Shown piece by piece: positions 9,467-17,554 of a stretch of 64,000 bases of DNA. The translations under genes were made by a program, and so were the position numbers. The first letter of the stretch is position 1; each line of letters opens with the position of its first letter. The notes below the pieces were generated by a model that ran no database searches, was not told the DNA's origin, and saw nothing but the letters and a program-made list of their open reading frames with translations. Origin of the DNA: Shewanella hafniensis (lineage in GTDB: Bacteria; Pseudomonadota; Gammaproteobacteria; Enterobacterales; Shewanellaceae). The stretch lies in contig NZ_BPFD01000011.1 of NCBI RefSeq assembly GCF_019655335.1, positions 1-64,000 of the forward strand, read 5' to 3'.

Positions 9467-9588
9467 ACTGCTCCTCGTTATTGCTCATATTGGCTGGTGT
9501 TTGAAGATAAAGCGTAAACAGAACTAAAATTGCAACCCTAGCGATAAGACCCTGAAAACCCCAGTTGAGTTTCAGCAGAGTGCAAAAA

Positions 9589-9604
9589 GGAGCCCTTAGG
9601 CTCC
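9589..9604 (-). terminator. Rho-independent terminator after the small periplasmic protein gene
   Basis: The stem GGAGCC/GGCTCC with a 4-nt loop is followed by TTTTTGC on the minus strand. It lies about 90 bp past the stop of the gene at 9693. Confidence 0.65.
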
Positions 9605-9692
9605 CTTACATCACATATTTCAATTCACAATGCTCAAAGTCAAATGCTCAAAATCACATGCTTAAAAACCTGTACTGACTCAAACCTGCCGA

Positions 9693-10097
9693 CTACATAG
9701 TCGCCATAGTCCAATAATCTAAACGCTTTTGTGGATCGGCTAATAGGTTTTTACATTCTTCTTTATATTTGCCCATTAACGCACCTAAGTTACTTGAGCC
9801 CCCTAAGCTTTCGATTTGACGCGCTTTCGCGTCGGCAACTGCTTGAGTCACTTCAGCTTCAGAGCTGTATTTCTTGGCTAAATTCTCAGATTCAATTTTA
9901 GAGCTTTTTAAACGCTCACCCACAGCCTGCATTTGCGGTGCATTCATCGCCCCAATAGCTTCTGAGCTAATTTGGTAATAAGCGGCACACTCAATGGCTT
10001 CTTTACTAAACGCTTTTTCTGCTTCATCAGCCCAAACTACGGTACTGGCACTCAATACTAAACCACCTAATACCAATGTTTTTACCTGAGTTAACAT
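9693..10097 (-). CDS. Small periplasmic helical protein, unrecognised
   Basis: This 134-residue protein has a clear signal peptide (1-23, cut after TVVWA/DE), leaving about 110 mostly helical residues. Two cysteines (in AIECAAYY and KEECKNLL) may form a disulfide. The ribosome site AAGGAAAG precedes the ATG. It resembles the many short secreted proteins of unknown role found in marine Gammaproteobacteria. The neighbours (GNAT enzymes) give no clue to function. Confidence 0.65.
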   Translation of the reverse strand: MLTQVKTLVLGGLVLSASTVVWADEAEKAFSKEAIECAAYYQISSEAIGAMNAPQMQAVGERLKSSKIESENLAKKYSSEAEVTQAVADAKARQIESLGGSSNLGALMGKYKEECKNLLADPQKRLDYWTMATM

Positions 10098-10128
10098 GTT
10101 ACTTTCCTTCTAATCGTCATAAATAAAC

Positions 10129-10593
10129 CTACTCAAGCCCTGGGTGGATCTCAAGCTCGTAGATATAAAAATCTTGGTTTCGCACAAAGCCTAAGCCTTC
10201 ATATAAGCCCTGCGCACGCTGGTTTTTTTGCTGAGTTTCTAACATCAAATAACTCATATTATGCGCTTTGGCATAACTGGCGGCTTGCTGCACTAGCGCT
10301 CGCCCAATTCCGACACATCGAGCATGTTGAGTCACAAACACATCATTGAGGATCAACATAGGGGCCAGACGTAACGATGAAAAGCTGGGATACATTTGCA
10401 CAAAGCCTAATCCAAGCCCTTGATTATCTTTGGCAATAAATATCACCGATGACTCATCTAGCAATCTTGCTTGAATAAACTGCTCCGCCGCCGCGACATC
10501 ATCCCTGCGCCCATAAAACTGTCGGTACTCATTGAATAACACTGCAATCTCATGGGCTTGAGTCACATCTGCTCGAGTTATAATGCTTGCCAT
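10129..10593 (-). CDS. GNAT-family N-acetyltransferase
   Basis: This 154-residue protein has the single-domain GNAT layout. The N-terminus is IITRADVTQAHEIAVLFNEYRQFY. The acetyl-CoA motif A region is LNDVFVTQHARCVGIGRALVQQA (about 83-105; the loop reads RCVGIG, a variant of R-x-x-G-x-G). The motif B region is MLETQQKNQRAQGLYEGLGFV (about 119-139). It therefore probably acetylates a small molecule or an amino group. AAGGAAAGG precedes the ATG. It sits 19 bp downstream of another acetyltransferase gene and is probably co-transcribed with it. The substrate is unknown. Confidence 0.82.
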   Translation of the reverse strand: MASIITRADVTQAHEIAVLFNEYRQFYGRRDDVAAAEQFIQARLLDESSVIFIAKDNQGLGLGFVQMYPSFSSLRLAPMLILNDVFVTQHARCVGIGRALVQQAASYAKAHNMSYLMLETQQKNQRAQGLYEGLGFVRNQDFYIYELEIHPGLE

Positions 10594-10612
10594 GGGCCTT
10601 TCCTTGGTATCG

Positions 10613-11218
10613 TTAGAGTGTTGGCGGGTGTTGTCGCAATCGAAATTGCAGACTGTTTTTCACCGCTGGCCACTCAGCATCAATAATGGAATACACCACA
10701 GTATCGCGAATTGTGCCGTCTTTAAGAATTTTGTGATTACGCAACACACCATCTTGCTTAGCACCTAGTCTGGCGATGGCTTGTCTGGAGGCTTGGTTAT
10801 GCCAGTGAGTTCGAAACTCAACGGCAATGGCATCTAAGGTTTCGAAGGCAAAGGTCAATAGTAATAACTTAGCTTCGGTATTGATCCCCGTACGCTGAGC
10901 ACGTTTTGCATACCAAGTGTAGCCAATCTCAAGGCGACGATTTTCAGGCTCCCAATTGCAAATTCGCGTACAGCCGACAATTTCACCGCTTACTCTATCC
11001 CGCACTGCAAAGGGAAAACTCTGACCCCGCGCTTTTTCTTCGAGGGCTTTTGTCACATAGGACTTCACCTCGGCAGGTTCTGGCACGCTAGTAAACCACA
11101 AACGCCAAAGCTGACCATCTGTCACAGCTAAACTCAATGCCGCCACATGGGACAAAGATAAAGGCTCAAGCACAATATGCTCACCCGTTAAACAACCTAA
11201 GTTATCTTCACAGCCCAC
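10613..11218 (-). CDS. GNAT-family N-acetyltransferase, RimJ/RimL-like
   Basis: This 201-residue protein has the RimJ/RimL-type pattern. It opens with GEHIVLEPLSLSHVAALSLAV. VGCTRICNWEPENRRLEIGYTWYAKRAQRTGINTEAKLLLLTFAFE holds the cofactor-binding strand and helix, and FRTHWHNQASRQAIARLGAKQDGVLRNH lies near the end. Such proteins acetylate N-terminal or small-molecule amines. The start is GTG at 11218 with GGAGG 8 bases upstream. It is the first gene of a likely pair with the acetyltransferase at 10129. A perfect 14-bp palindrome lies about 105 bp upstream and could be an operator. Confidence 0.82.
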   Translation of the reverse strand: MGCEDNLGCLTGEHIVLEPLSLSHVAALSLAVTDGQLWRLWFTSVPEPAEVKSYVTKALEEKARGQSFPFAVRDRVSGEIVGCTRICNWEPENRRLEIGYTWYAKRAQRTGINTEAKLLLLTFAFETLDAIAVEFRTHWHNQASRQAIARLGAKQDGVLRNHKILKDGTIRDTVVYSIIDAEWPAVKNSLQFRLRQHPPTL

Positions 11219-11321
11219 AGCCTCGCCTCCGTTAGATAATAGAAAAGTGTGTTGTTGCGCACATTTTTATCTAGCCTAACATTAAACGAGAATAAAAAAA
11301 CACCCTATTTTCAGCATGATT

Positions 11322-11335
11322 GGACAAATTTGTCC
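11322..11335. promoter_or_regulatory. Perfect 14-bp palindrome, candidate operator
   Basis: GGACAAATTTGTCC is self-complementary and lies about 105 bp upstream of the acetyltransferase start at 11218. A perfect dyad of this size is typical of a dimeric repressor site. The regulator is not identifiable by eye. Confidence 0.4.
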
Positions 11336-11479
11336 TATTGTCGGCGGCTTAGATTACCTAAAGCTTAAGAGTGTAAAAAAATTTGAAGAAATGAGTGAAT
11401 GGCAGTTAAATCCGCTTTGAGTCAATACTGCTATCACAGCATACGTCGCGAAATGAGATAAGCAATCGGGGCCAATAAC

Positions 11480-11520
11480 AGCAAACACCTAAATCTGCGT
11501 TCAGTATTTAAGTGTTTGCT
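11480..11520 (-). terminator. Long hairpin after the 2OG-oxygenase gene, probable terminator
   Basis: A 15-bp stem with one mismatch (AGCAAACACCTAAAT with ATTTAAGTGTTTGCT) and an 11-nt loop lies 50 bp past the stop of the gene at 11571. The tail on the minus strand (GTTATTGG) is only weakly T-rich. Confidence 0.5.
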
Positions 11521-11570
11521 ATCCGTTGAAGCTAGCCACCATAGTTAAAGGCTAAAGTTAAAATCTAAAG

Positions 11571-12194
11571 TTAAAAGCCATGCACACTGTTACTGACCCT
11601 AAACCAACCCGCAATACTATTGCGCTGGGCTAAGGTTTTAGTCACTTCATGGGGAAAGCGCTCACTGAGAAAAATCACAAAATGACCCATTTTAGGTGCG
11701 ATGCGTTCGATCTCAATATCAGCTTCATCATAGATAATCAACTCGCCACAATCTGCCGCTTTCCAGTCAGGATTTAAGAAAAACACTGTGGTTAAGATGC
11801 GATTTTGACTGCCTTTTAGCGCATCGACATGCTTTTTATAAAATGCCCCTGGCTGATATACCGCATAGTGACTTTCATAGTCGAACAATCCCATAAACAA
11901 ACGACGATTTAAGCCATTTTTGAGTTGCGTCATCAGTTTAAGATATTGGGCATCAGGCTCGTTGTGCTCTTCTAGCCATTGTATTCTGTCGCGGCGAATG
12001 TCGGGGTTTAATTGCTGCTCTGCGCCACGACCAATGGACGCAGCTTTTAGCTCATGTGCTTGCGTTGATTGAATTTTATCCAATAGCACTTGGCTTATAT
12101 TGTTTGGAACTAAGTCAGGTAAAAAGATATAGCCTTTGTCTACCAAGGCATCAGCGATCACGTCCAGCATTGCTTCACTTAATTGCGAAACCAT
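11571..12194 (-). CDS. 2OG-Fe(II) oxygenase, prolyl 4-hydroxylase-like
   Basis: This 207-residue protein carries the iron ligands of the 2-oxoglutarate/Fe(II) dioxygenase fold. These are the HxD of KKHVDALKG (His about 118) and the distal His of ERFPHEV (about 180). The Arg of QRNSIAGWFRV fits the 2-oxoglutarate-binding residue. The tryptophan in GWFRVS and the region before HVD (YAVYQPGAFYKKH) match bacterial SM-20/PKHD-type hydroxylases. These hydroxylate protein or small-molecule substrates, and the target here is unknown. It is monocistronic, with a hairpin just downstream. Confidence 0.82.
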   Translation of the reverse strand: MVSQLSEAMLDVIADALVDKGYIFLPDLVPNNISQVLLDKIQSTQAHELKAASIGRGAEQQLNPDIRRDRIQWLEEHNEPDAQYLKLMTQLKNGLNRRLFMGLFDYESHYAVYQPGAFYKKHVDALKGSQNRILTTVFFLNPDWKAADCGELIIYDEADIEIERIAPKMGHFVIFLSERFPHEVTKTLAQRNSIAGWFRVSNSVHGF

Positions 12195-12388
12195 TATGCT
12201 ACATCCAATAAAAGGGCTACGCTTTTGCTGTACTCAAGGGCTCAAGGAGGGATTAAATGAGCCTGATTTTCGAGGGGCGTCGATACGAGATATGATTGCC
12301 ATATCTCAACAGTAAATTTTGCAGAATTCTAGAGTAAAGAACGCCGAATTACAATAAAATAAAAACCAATACAAACAACAACTTAAAT

Positions 12389-12886
12389 TCAACTAAACAG
12401 TTCAACTGGCTCATCATCTGGGCTAAGCTGCACACACTGCTCAAACTGTAATCCCAGTTTGTTCAGCAATGCCTTTGACGCGCCATTATGGGCGCTCACA
12501 ATCGCCACAATACGCTCGATACCTAAACTTTTGCCTAAATCAAAAGCGGCTTTCGCGGCTTCGAATGCGTAACCCTTACCCCAATATTGCGGCAAAAATG
12601 CATAGCCTATGTCGACATTATCAAGCGTCGGCCGTTTGATTAAACCGCAAATTCCTATGGTGAATCCGTTCTCCGCAAGCACCACGGCGTAAAAGCCAAA
12701 ACCACATTCGGCATAACTTTTCATTGGTCCATTGAGGATATAATCCTTGGCCTGCACAAGCGTGCGTACTCCTCTGTCCCCTATATTCTCAATAAAGCCT
12801 TGGCTATTGAGCAACACTAACATAAATGAAGCATCGGCTGGGGTTAACTGCCGCAGGATTAATCTAGGAGTACGCGCAACTTGCAT
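12389..12886 (-). CDS. GNAT-family N-acetyltransferase, RimJ/RimL-like
   Basis: This 165-residue protein begins with the RimL-type signature ARTPRLILRQLTPADASFM. It continues with a core strand (FGFYAVVLAENGFTIGICGLI) and the acetyl-CoA region IGYAFLPQYWGKGYAFEAAKAAFDLG (about 93-118). It ends with VSAHNGASKALLNKLGLQFE. The YWGKGYA loop fits acetyl-CoA pyrophosphate binding. It lies 55 bp downstream of ydjA on the same strand. The substrate is not known. Confidence 0.85.
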   Translation of the reverse strand: MQVARTPRLILRQLTPADASFMLVLLNSQGFIENIGDRGVRTLVQAKDYILNGPMKSYAECGFGFYAVVLAENGFTIGICGLIKRPTLDNVDIGYAFLPQYWGKGYAFEAAKAAFDLGKSLGIERIVAIVSAHNGASKALLNKLGLQFEQCVQLSPDDEPVELFS

Positions 12887-12941
12887 AGGATTTCTCCACT
12901 AGAAATAGACAATGTTTATAAAAATATAGTCATAAGCTTTT

Positions 12942-13490
12942 TCATAAATAACGGACGTATTGGCTGCCGTCCTTTTGCGGTTTTTGGGGTGCCACAACCG
13001 CTGGCGTACCGACATACAAAAAGCCGACAATTTGATCGTGTGGTTCAAGGCCTAAGGCGGCATTCACATTAGCATCGAAGGCAAAATCGCCCGTGCGCCA
13101 TACCGCGCCTATGCCTAAAGCAAAAGCCGCTTGTTGCATCGCCATCGTTGCGCAGCCCGCTGCAATTTGTTGTTCAAGTACAGGCACTTTAGGGTGTTGC
13201 TGCGTTTTTGCAACGACAGTGATCACCATAGGCGCACGCATTGGCATACCCTTAGCTTTATTAACGAAATCCTCGTCGGCGCCGCTGGCTTTAGCCGCCT
13301 CAACAAAGATATCGGCTAAGGTGTTTAACCCTTGATCTGTGGCAATAATAAATTCCCATGGGGCTAATGCACCATGATCTGGCACACGAATGGCAGCATC
13401 TAAGATGATTTTTAATTGACTCGCATCGGGAGCGGGAGCGATTAATCGCGGGGTCGATTGACGGGTGAGCAAAAGTTCAATAGCGTCCAA
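12942..13490 (-). CDS. ydjA: YdjA-type NAD(P)H nitroreductase
   Basis: This 182-residue protein belongs to the compact FMN-dependent nitroreductases. It opens with DAIELLLTRQSTPRLIAPAPDASQL. IRVPDHGALAPWEFI (about 34-48) is the flavin-phosphate loop. GCATMAMQQAAFALGIGAVWRTG (about 111-133) is the conserved helix, and the C-terminus holds FLYVGTP. Length matches E. coli YdjA (183). The start is a TTG at 13490, with AGGATAAG upstream. The physiological substrate is unclear. Confidence 0.88.
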   Translation of the reverse strand: MDAIELLLTRQSTPRLIAPAPDASQLKIILDAAIRVPDHGALAPWEFIIATDQGLNTLADIFVEAAKASGADEDFVNKAKGMPMRAPMVITVVAKTQQHPKVPVLEQQIAAGCATMAMQQAAFALGIGAVWRTGDFAFDANVNAALGLEPHDQIVGFLYVGTPAVVAPQKPQKDGSQYVRYL

Positions 13491-13556
13491 GTTCTTATCC
13501 TAGTTCGATATAAATTGCGTTCAAGCATAGCAAATTGCAGGCAAAGAGGCATAAAA

Positions 13557-13581
13557 AAATCCCACCGCATGGATGGGATTT
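13557..13581 (-). terminator. Rho-independent terminator of the DoxX gene
   Basis: The 8-bp stem AAATCCCA/TGGGATTT is followed by a T-run on the minus strand (TGGGATTTTTTT). It lies about 45 bp past the DoxX stop. Confidence 0.78.
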
Positions 13582-13626
13582 AACGCTTTGATTGCGCTTG
13601 AAAATCGAGAGCTCTTTATAAAAGGC

Positions 13627-14220
13627 TTACTTAACCCCGCAACGCTTAGCGATGAAATAATCTAGGCTAGTGTAACGGCCGCCGCCTAAGGCAAAGAGTG
13701 CCAACAACATAATGAAATAAGTGGCCGCAAACTCAATACCATTATTAAGCACAGCTAAGTTACCTGAGCTGGTCAGCCAGTCGTAATTACCATGCTCCTG
13801 CAATATTTCTTTGGCTTTCGCCAGTTTATCCCCAGCCTCAAGCACTCTGTCGTTGGCAAGCCAAGAACTGCCATCGGCAATCGCTAACCAGCCATTTGGC
13901 CAATGCACTGCCAATGCGGCGACCAACATAGTGACCATCAAAGGGATAGAAATCAGCCGAGTCGCAAGCCCAAGCAGTAATAAGATAGCGCCAAAGAACT
14001 CGGTTCCCGCCGCCAATCCTGCCATTACCGCCGGCATTGGCAGGCCTAAACCCCAATCGGGATTAGCAAACCAAGCCACCGTATCGTCAAAGTGGGCGAG
14101 CTTGTTATAACCCGCTTGCATCAACACGGGCGCAAGGTAAATCCTGAGGGCTAATGGTGCTAAACCATCGAAATAGCGACTCATATTGAGCAATTTTTGG
14201 TAACGGGATGCAAGTGGCAT
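13627..14220 (-). CDS. DoxX family membrane protein
   Basis: This 197-residue integral membrane protein has the DoxX layout. LAPLALRIYLAPVLMQAGYNKLAHFDD precedes FFGAILLLLGLATRLISIPLMVTMLVAALAVHW. An inserted soluble stretch (about 120-155) and a last helix (GIEFAATYFIMLLALFALGGG) follow. The ATG at 14220 has AGAGAG upstream and is chosen over an ATG 57 bases earlier that lacks a good ribosome site. DoxX relatives are linked to quinone/thiol redox and oxidative stress, but its role here is not shown. It lies downstream of the DUF6279 lipoprotein gene. Confidence 0.85.
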   Translation of the reverse strand: MPLASRYQKLLNMSRYFDGLAPLALRIYLAPVLMQAGYNKLAHFDDTVAWFANPDWGLGLPMPAVMAGLAAGTEFFGAILLLLGLATRLISIPLMVTMLVAALAVHWPNGWLAIADGSSWLANDRVLEAGDKLAKAKEILQEHGNYDWLTSSGNLAVLNNGIEFAATYFIMLLALFALGGGRYTSLDYFIAKRCGVK

Positions 14221-14291
14221 AGTGTCTCTCTTTGACCTGATGAATTGGCTTGCAGGAATAGACCCTAGCAAGCCCATTAATCTTTCATGGT

Positions 14292-15164
14292 CTAGGCTTT
14301 TTTTGCACTTACCTCTTTTTCAATGGCTTCTTGATTTAGCTCGGTGAGATCTTGAATGAGTCCGCCCAACTTTTTATAAAAGTGCTTCGACTGCTTATCC
14401 GATAGGCTCGCGTTCATTGCTAGCAGTAAGGTTCCAAATGCCTCAGTATTTTTACGCAAAAACACTTTATGTTGTTCAGACTTAAGCTCATCGGGCTGCG
14501 TCATTAGCAAGGTCAAACGCTCGGTTAATAGCGCTTTATCGGCGCGCTGACCAAGGGCGACCTCAAACTGACGTAACCATTCGTGGCGATACTCGAGCCA
14601 CATATCTAAGGTGGATAAGCGCTGTTGATTATACTGATGAATAAGCTCTTTTTGTTCAGCACTCACGCTGCCAAGCCAGTCATCAAATTGTTCTTGAAGG
14701 TTTTCATCGGCCTCTTTTTGTAACTGCGTTGGGGTTTTGCCGGCAAACTCTTTGACAAGCTCCTGCTCATCTTCCCGTAATTTGGCGAGGATTTGCTTCA
14801 CCTGTGCATCGGACAAGGACATTATGATGGGCAGTAATTCTGGCAAGGCAAACTCAAACAAACGAAACCAATGCCGCTTAGCAATCTCCACATGCTCGGC
14901 CCATAACACTGGCGTTAAGGTATTGGTTTTGATGAGGCTTTCGACTTCGGTTAGTTGCACCACATAGTGGGACAATTCTTTGGATTGGTGCCACAGGACA
15001 AATTTTTCAATGAGGGCATCGAATGCCTTTTGCTGTGATTTATCTAAAGTAACGTAATCCTCTTGCTCCCAACCGATGGCCCAATCGAGGAAATGGTAAC
15101 TGAATTTAGTGGAACAGGCGCTTAAGCCTAAGAGACACACAAGTAGCATCACGCCTTTTTTCAT
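14292..15164 (-). CDS. DUF6279 family lipoprotein
   Basis: This 290-residue protein has a lipoprotein signal: MKKGVMLLVCLLGLSAC with the lipobox LSAC, Cys at 17. After lipidation it is a long all-helical protein rich in Glu, Gln and Leu. The opening FSYHFLDWAIGWEQEDYVTLDKSQQKAFD is typical of the DUF6279 family. There are no catalytic motifs. It is probably anchored in the outer membrane facing the periplasm. The DoxX gene follows on the same strand. Function is unknown. Confidence 0.78.
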   Translation of the reverse strand: MKKGVMLLVCLLGLSACSTKFSYHFLDWAIGWEQEDYVTLDKSQQKAFDALIEKFVLWHQSKELSHYVVQLTEVESLIKTNTLTPVLWAEHVEIAKRHWFRLFEFALPELLPIIMSLSDAQVKQILAKLREDEQELVKEFAGKTPTQLQKEADENLQEQFDDWLGSVSAEQKELIHQYNQQRLSTLDMWLEYRHEWLRQFEVALGQRADKALLTERLTLLMTQPDELKSEQHKVFLRKNTEAFGTLLLAMNASLSDKQSKHFYKKLGGLIQDLTELNQEAIEKEVSAKKA

Positions 15165-15309
15165 TCTGAATCATCCATCCTAGAACTGTTGCTAATATGA
15201 CGCTTGAGCCTATATAAAGTTGCCTCTTATATCAAACAAGTTTGTCTAATAAAGGTTTTCAACATGTTAATACTTTGCCTACTTTATGATTCAAATCGAG
15301 CAGCCATCC

Positions 15310-16488
15310 TTATGATGCTTGGGTGATGAGCGGCCAAAAACAATCAAACCATGCGAGATAGTCGGCGCTACGACTGGGCTCCGTTTGCGCCGCCATCAAT
15401 AATGCCCAGTAACAGGCAAATACCCAGTACATGTCAATGGCGGCGGGCACGGCCGCTGCGGCGTTTATTGAAACATAAGGGTGTTCACTCAGATACTGCG
15501 TCACTAACTCGTTTTGCTGGGCAGGCGTTAACGCATGGGTCGCTAACACTACGGCTAACTCACACAGGGGATGCGACGCCGTCGCATACTCAAAATCGAT
15601 ACAATACAAACGATTATTTTTGAGTAGCAAGTTGTGGGGATTAAGATCGCGATGACAAAACTGCGGTTTAATTAAACAAGCCGCTAAGTTATCGCACCAA
15701 TCTTTGATGGCGATTTGGATGTTAAGCAATTTAGCCACACGCTCATTCCAATTGTGCATTGTGGTAAGAGATGCCTGATAAGCAAGCATCTGCTGGTGAT
15801 ATTCCTGCCATTGTTCAGTGATACTAATGGCATAAGGACCTGTGGGCAGTTCCCGCAATTGCAGCAATAATTCCAGCAGTAAGCGCGCAGTTGAGTTGGG
15901 ATGCTTATCTTGCTGTATTGGCATCAACCTAGGCTCAGGACTTAAACAAGCTTGTGGTGAAGAGCCGTGATGTAAAATGCCCAAAGACGACTGCCCCAGC
16001 ACAAAATCAGCGGCACTGGTTTGGCGCTCTAATGCTGGCCAATGGATGAAGCGTTTACGTTGAAAGCATTGGCTATCAATCATAGTGTGTTCAATTGCCG
16101 CACACTCTGCTGCGCTCGCTACTGCACTTTCGATAAAGTCACTCTCAATAAGGTCACTCTCAATAAGGTCACTTTCAATAAAATCGCTGAGGTAATAGCG
16201 CTCATCTTCACTCACCCACAGCAGTGCAGGGGCAAGTTTAGCTTGGGCGAGTTGTTGCCAGTAAAAACGCTCCTGCTCGCGGGTGCAAAAACTGTCCGCC
16301 GCATCGGCATTGACCCGCAGCACATAACACCCTGTTGGCGTAGTGATCTTATAATTATGATTACTCAAGCCGCCCGAAAGCTCGCAAATACTCTGCACTT
16401 GCTCAAGCCCAGCTTGTTTGAGTATGGGCAAGAGTGTATTGAATGATTCGCCCGTTGAGTATGGCTTAGCAGCATTGACATCGAGCAT
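15310..16488 (-). CDS. Phosphotransferase of the APH/choline kinase fold, probable thiamine kinase
   Basis: This 392-residue protein has the kinase-fold phosphotransferase signature. The N-terminal ATP region is GGLSNHNYKITTPTGCYVLRVN (about 39-60), the catalytic loop is CHRDLNPHNLLL and the metal-binding segment is YCIDFEYA. It is the last gene of the riboswitch-controlled thiamine operon. Its ATG shares one base with the stop of the PnuC-type transporter, so it most likely phosphorylates imported thiamine, as ThiK does. That is inferred from context. It is about 100 residues longer than E. coli ThiK. A 15-bp tandem repeat (16131-16190) encodes IESDL-type units in the middle. Choline kinase-like activity is the alternative. 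Confidence 0.75.
   Translation of the reverse strand: MLDVNAAKPYSTGESFNTLLPILKQAGLEQVQSICELSGGLSNHNYKITTPTGCYVLRVNADAADSFCTREQERFYWQQLAQAKLAPALLWVSEDERYYLSDFIESDLIESDLIESDFIESAVASAAECAAIEHTMIDSQCFQRKRFIHWPALERQTSAADFVLGQSSLGILHHGSSPQACLSPEPRLMPIQQDKHPNSTARLLLELLLQLRELPTGPYAISITEQWQEYHQQMLAYQASLTTMHNWNERVAKLLNIQIAIKDWCDNLAACLIKPQFCHRDLNPHNLLLKNNRLYCIDFEYATASHPLCELAVVLATHALTPAQQNELVTQYLSEHPYVSINAAAAVPAAIDMYWVFACYWALLMAAQTEPSRSADYLAWFDCFWPLITQAS
16131..16190. repeat. Four-unit 15-bp tandem repeat inside the phosphotransferase gene
   Basis: Four units of 15 bp occur head to tail at 16131, 16146, 16161 and 16176. The two central units differ at one base (CAATAAGGTCACTCT and CAATAAGGTCACTTT). They encode repeats of Phe/Leu-Ile-Glu-Ser-Asp and keep the frame, so the copy number can change without breaking the gene. 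Confidence 0.85.
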
Positions 16489-17141
16489 TAACTGAGTAAC
16501 TTCAAGGCATTGGCCTCACGGGCATCGGCTAACGCAGTGCGCCACAGGAAATACCCTACAACTGCAAGCCCTACATAGAGTACGAATAATAACGAGGTCA
16601 ACATCAAGCCTTTACTGAGATAAAGGTAAATAGACACTATGTCGATAACGACCCAATAGAGCCAATTCTCAAGTACTTTCTTCGCCACTAAATAGGTCGT
16701 CATCACTGCAAAACAGGTCGTGGCCGCATCTAAATAGGGGAACGCGGCTTGGGTATACATCGCCATGCCGTGCCCGACAAAAAGCGAAATAACGCCTGTC
16801 ACCGCGATCAACTTCAAGTGGGTTTTCAACGACCAAGTAGTCACTTTGACCCCTTGATGTTTATCGCCGCCTTGGGTCCAGAGCCAATATCCATAGAGCG
16901 CCATCGCCATATAATAGATATTCAGCACTGACTCCATCAGTAACGACACCTTCCAAAACAACACAGTGTAAATGGCGGTACTGGCAAAGGCCGCCGCCCA
17001 GCACCAGACGCTCGCCTTCATTGCCAGCAGTAGATATGCCATGGCCAGCAATACCGCTAAGGCTTCCCATGCGGTCATCACATGGACTTCACCAAAGGCC
17101 GCATTCATACTCTCGACCAAGGTTAACCATAAATCTGTCAT
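16488..17141 (-). CDS. pnuT: PnuC-family transporter, probable thiamine transporter PnuT
   Basis: This 217-residue membrane protein has about seven helices and the PnuC features IYTVLFWKVSLLMESVLNIYY and YGYWLWTQGG, plus a conserved NWLYWVVIDIVSIYLYLSKG near the end. PnuC proteins carry vitamin precursors by facilitated diffusion and rely on a kinase to trap the substrate. Here the TPP riboswitch upstream and the coupled kinase-fold gene point to thiamine (PnuT) rather than nicotinamide riboside. It lies 46 bp downstream of the YkoF-like gene. Confidence 0.85.
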   Translation of the reverse strand: MTDLWLTLVESMNAAFGEVHVMTAWEALAVLLAMAYLLLAMKASVWCWAAAFASTAIYTVLFWKVSLLMESVLNIYYMAMALYGYWLWTQGGDKHQGVKVTTWSLKTHLKLIAVTGVISLFVGHGMAMYTQAAFPYLDAATTCFAVMTTYLVAKKVLENWLYWVVIDIVSIYLYLSKGLMLTSLLFVLYVGLAVVGYFLWRTALADAREANALKLLS

Positions 17142-17187
17142 TGTGTTGTTCTCACTGCCTATTTGTCGCGTATGTGACGCTAAAACA

Positions 17188-17448
17188 TTATTCGCTGTGG
17201 GCTAAATTCAGCTCACCACCGATAAACTTACACACAAATACTGCCTTGCCCCACTTCTCATGGGCGGCTTGCATCTCTGTCGCCAGCATAGTCATCACAT
17301 CTAAATAATCGCCGCACACTTGGGTTGCCATCGCATTGGTCACGCGCTCGATATTAGGATAGCTATCCACGCGACCAATGAACCACTTTATCGGATCGAG
17401 GTAGTTCTCATTGAAGGGATACATGCTAATTTCTGCGGTCAGTTTCAT
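17188..17448 (-). CDS. Thiamine-binding YkoF/MTH1187-like small protein
   Basis: This 86-residue protein resembles the thiamine/HMP-binding YkoF-like and MTH1187-like proteins. It opens with LTAEISMYPFNENYLDPIKWFI, with an alternating strand and helix pattern and an ending VCKFIGGELN. Such proteins bind thiamine or its pyrimidine moiety. It lies between the TonB receptor and the PnuT-type transporter in the riboswitch operon, which supports that role. There is no signal peptide, so it is probably cytoplasmic. AAGGAATTAAG precedes the ATG. Confidence 0.75.
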   Translation of the reverse strand: MKLTAEISMYPFNENYLDPIKWFIGRVDSYPNIERVTNAMATQVCGDYLDVMTMLATEMQAAHEKWGKAVFVCKFIGGELNLAHSE

Positions 17449-17554
17449 CTTAATTCCTTAAATTTGAGAGAAGCTATAGCCCTTACACCGGACTACAGCT
17501 TAGTCATAAGTTAACTCAAATGGCTCATAGTGACCTGAGCCATTATATGAGCTT

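Larger units (their letters stand above)
11219..11570. other. Intergenic region with palindrome and long hairpin
   Basis: This 352-bp stretch is AT-rich. It holds the promoter of the leftward acetyltransferase pair, a perfect palindrome at 11322-11335 and a long hairpin at 11480-11520. No gene is visible. Confidence 0.5.
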
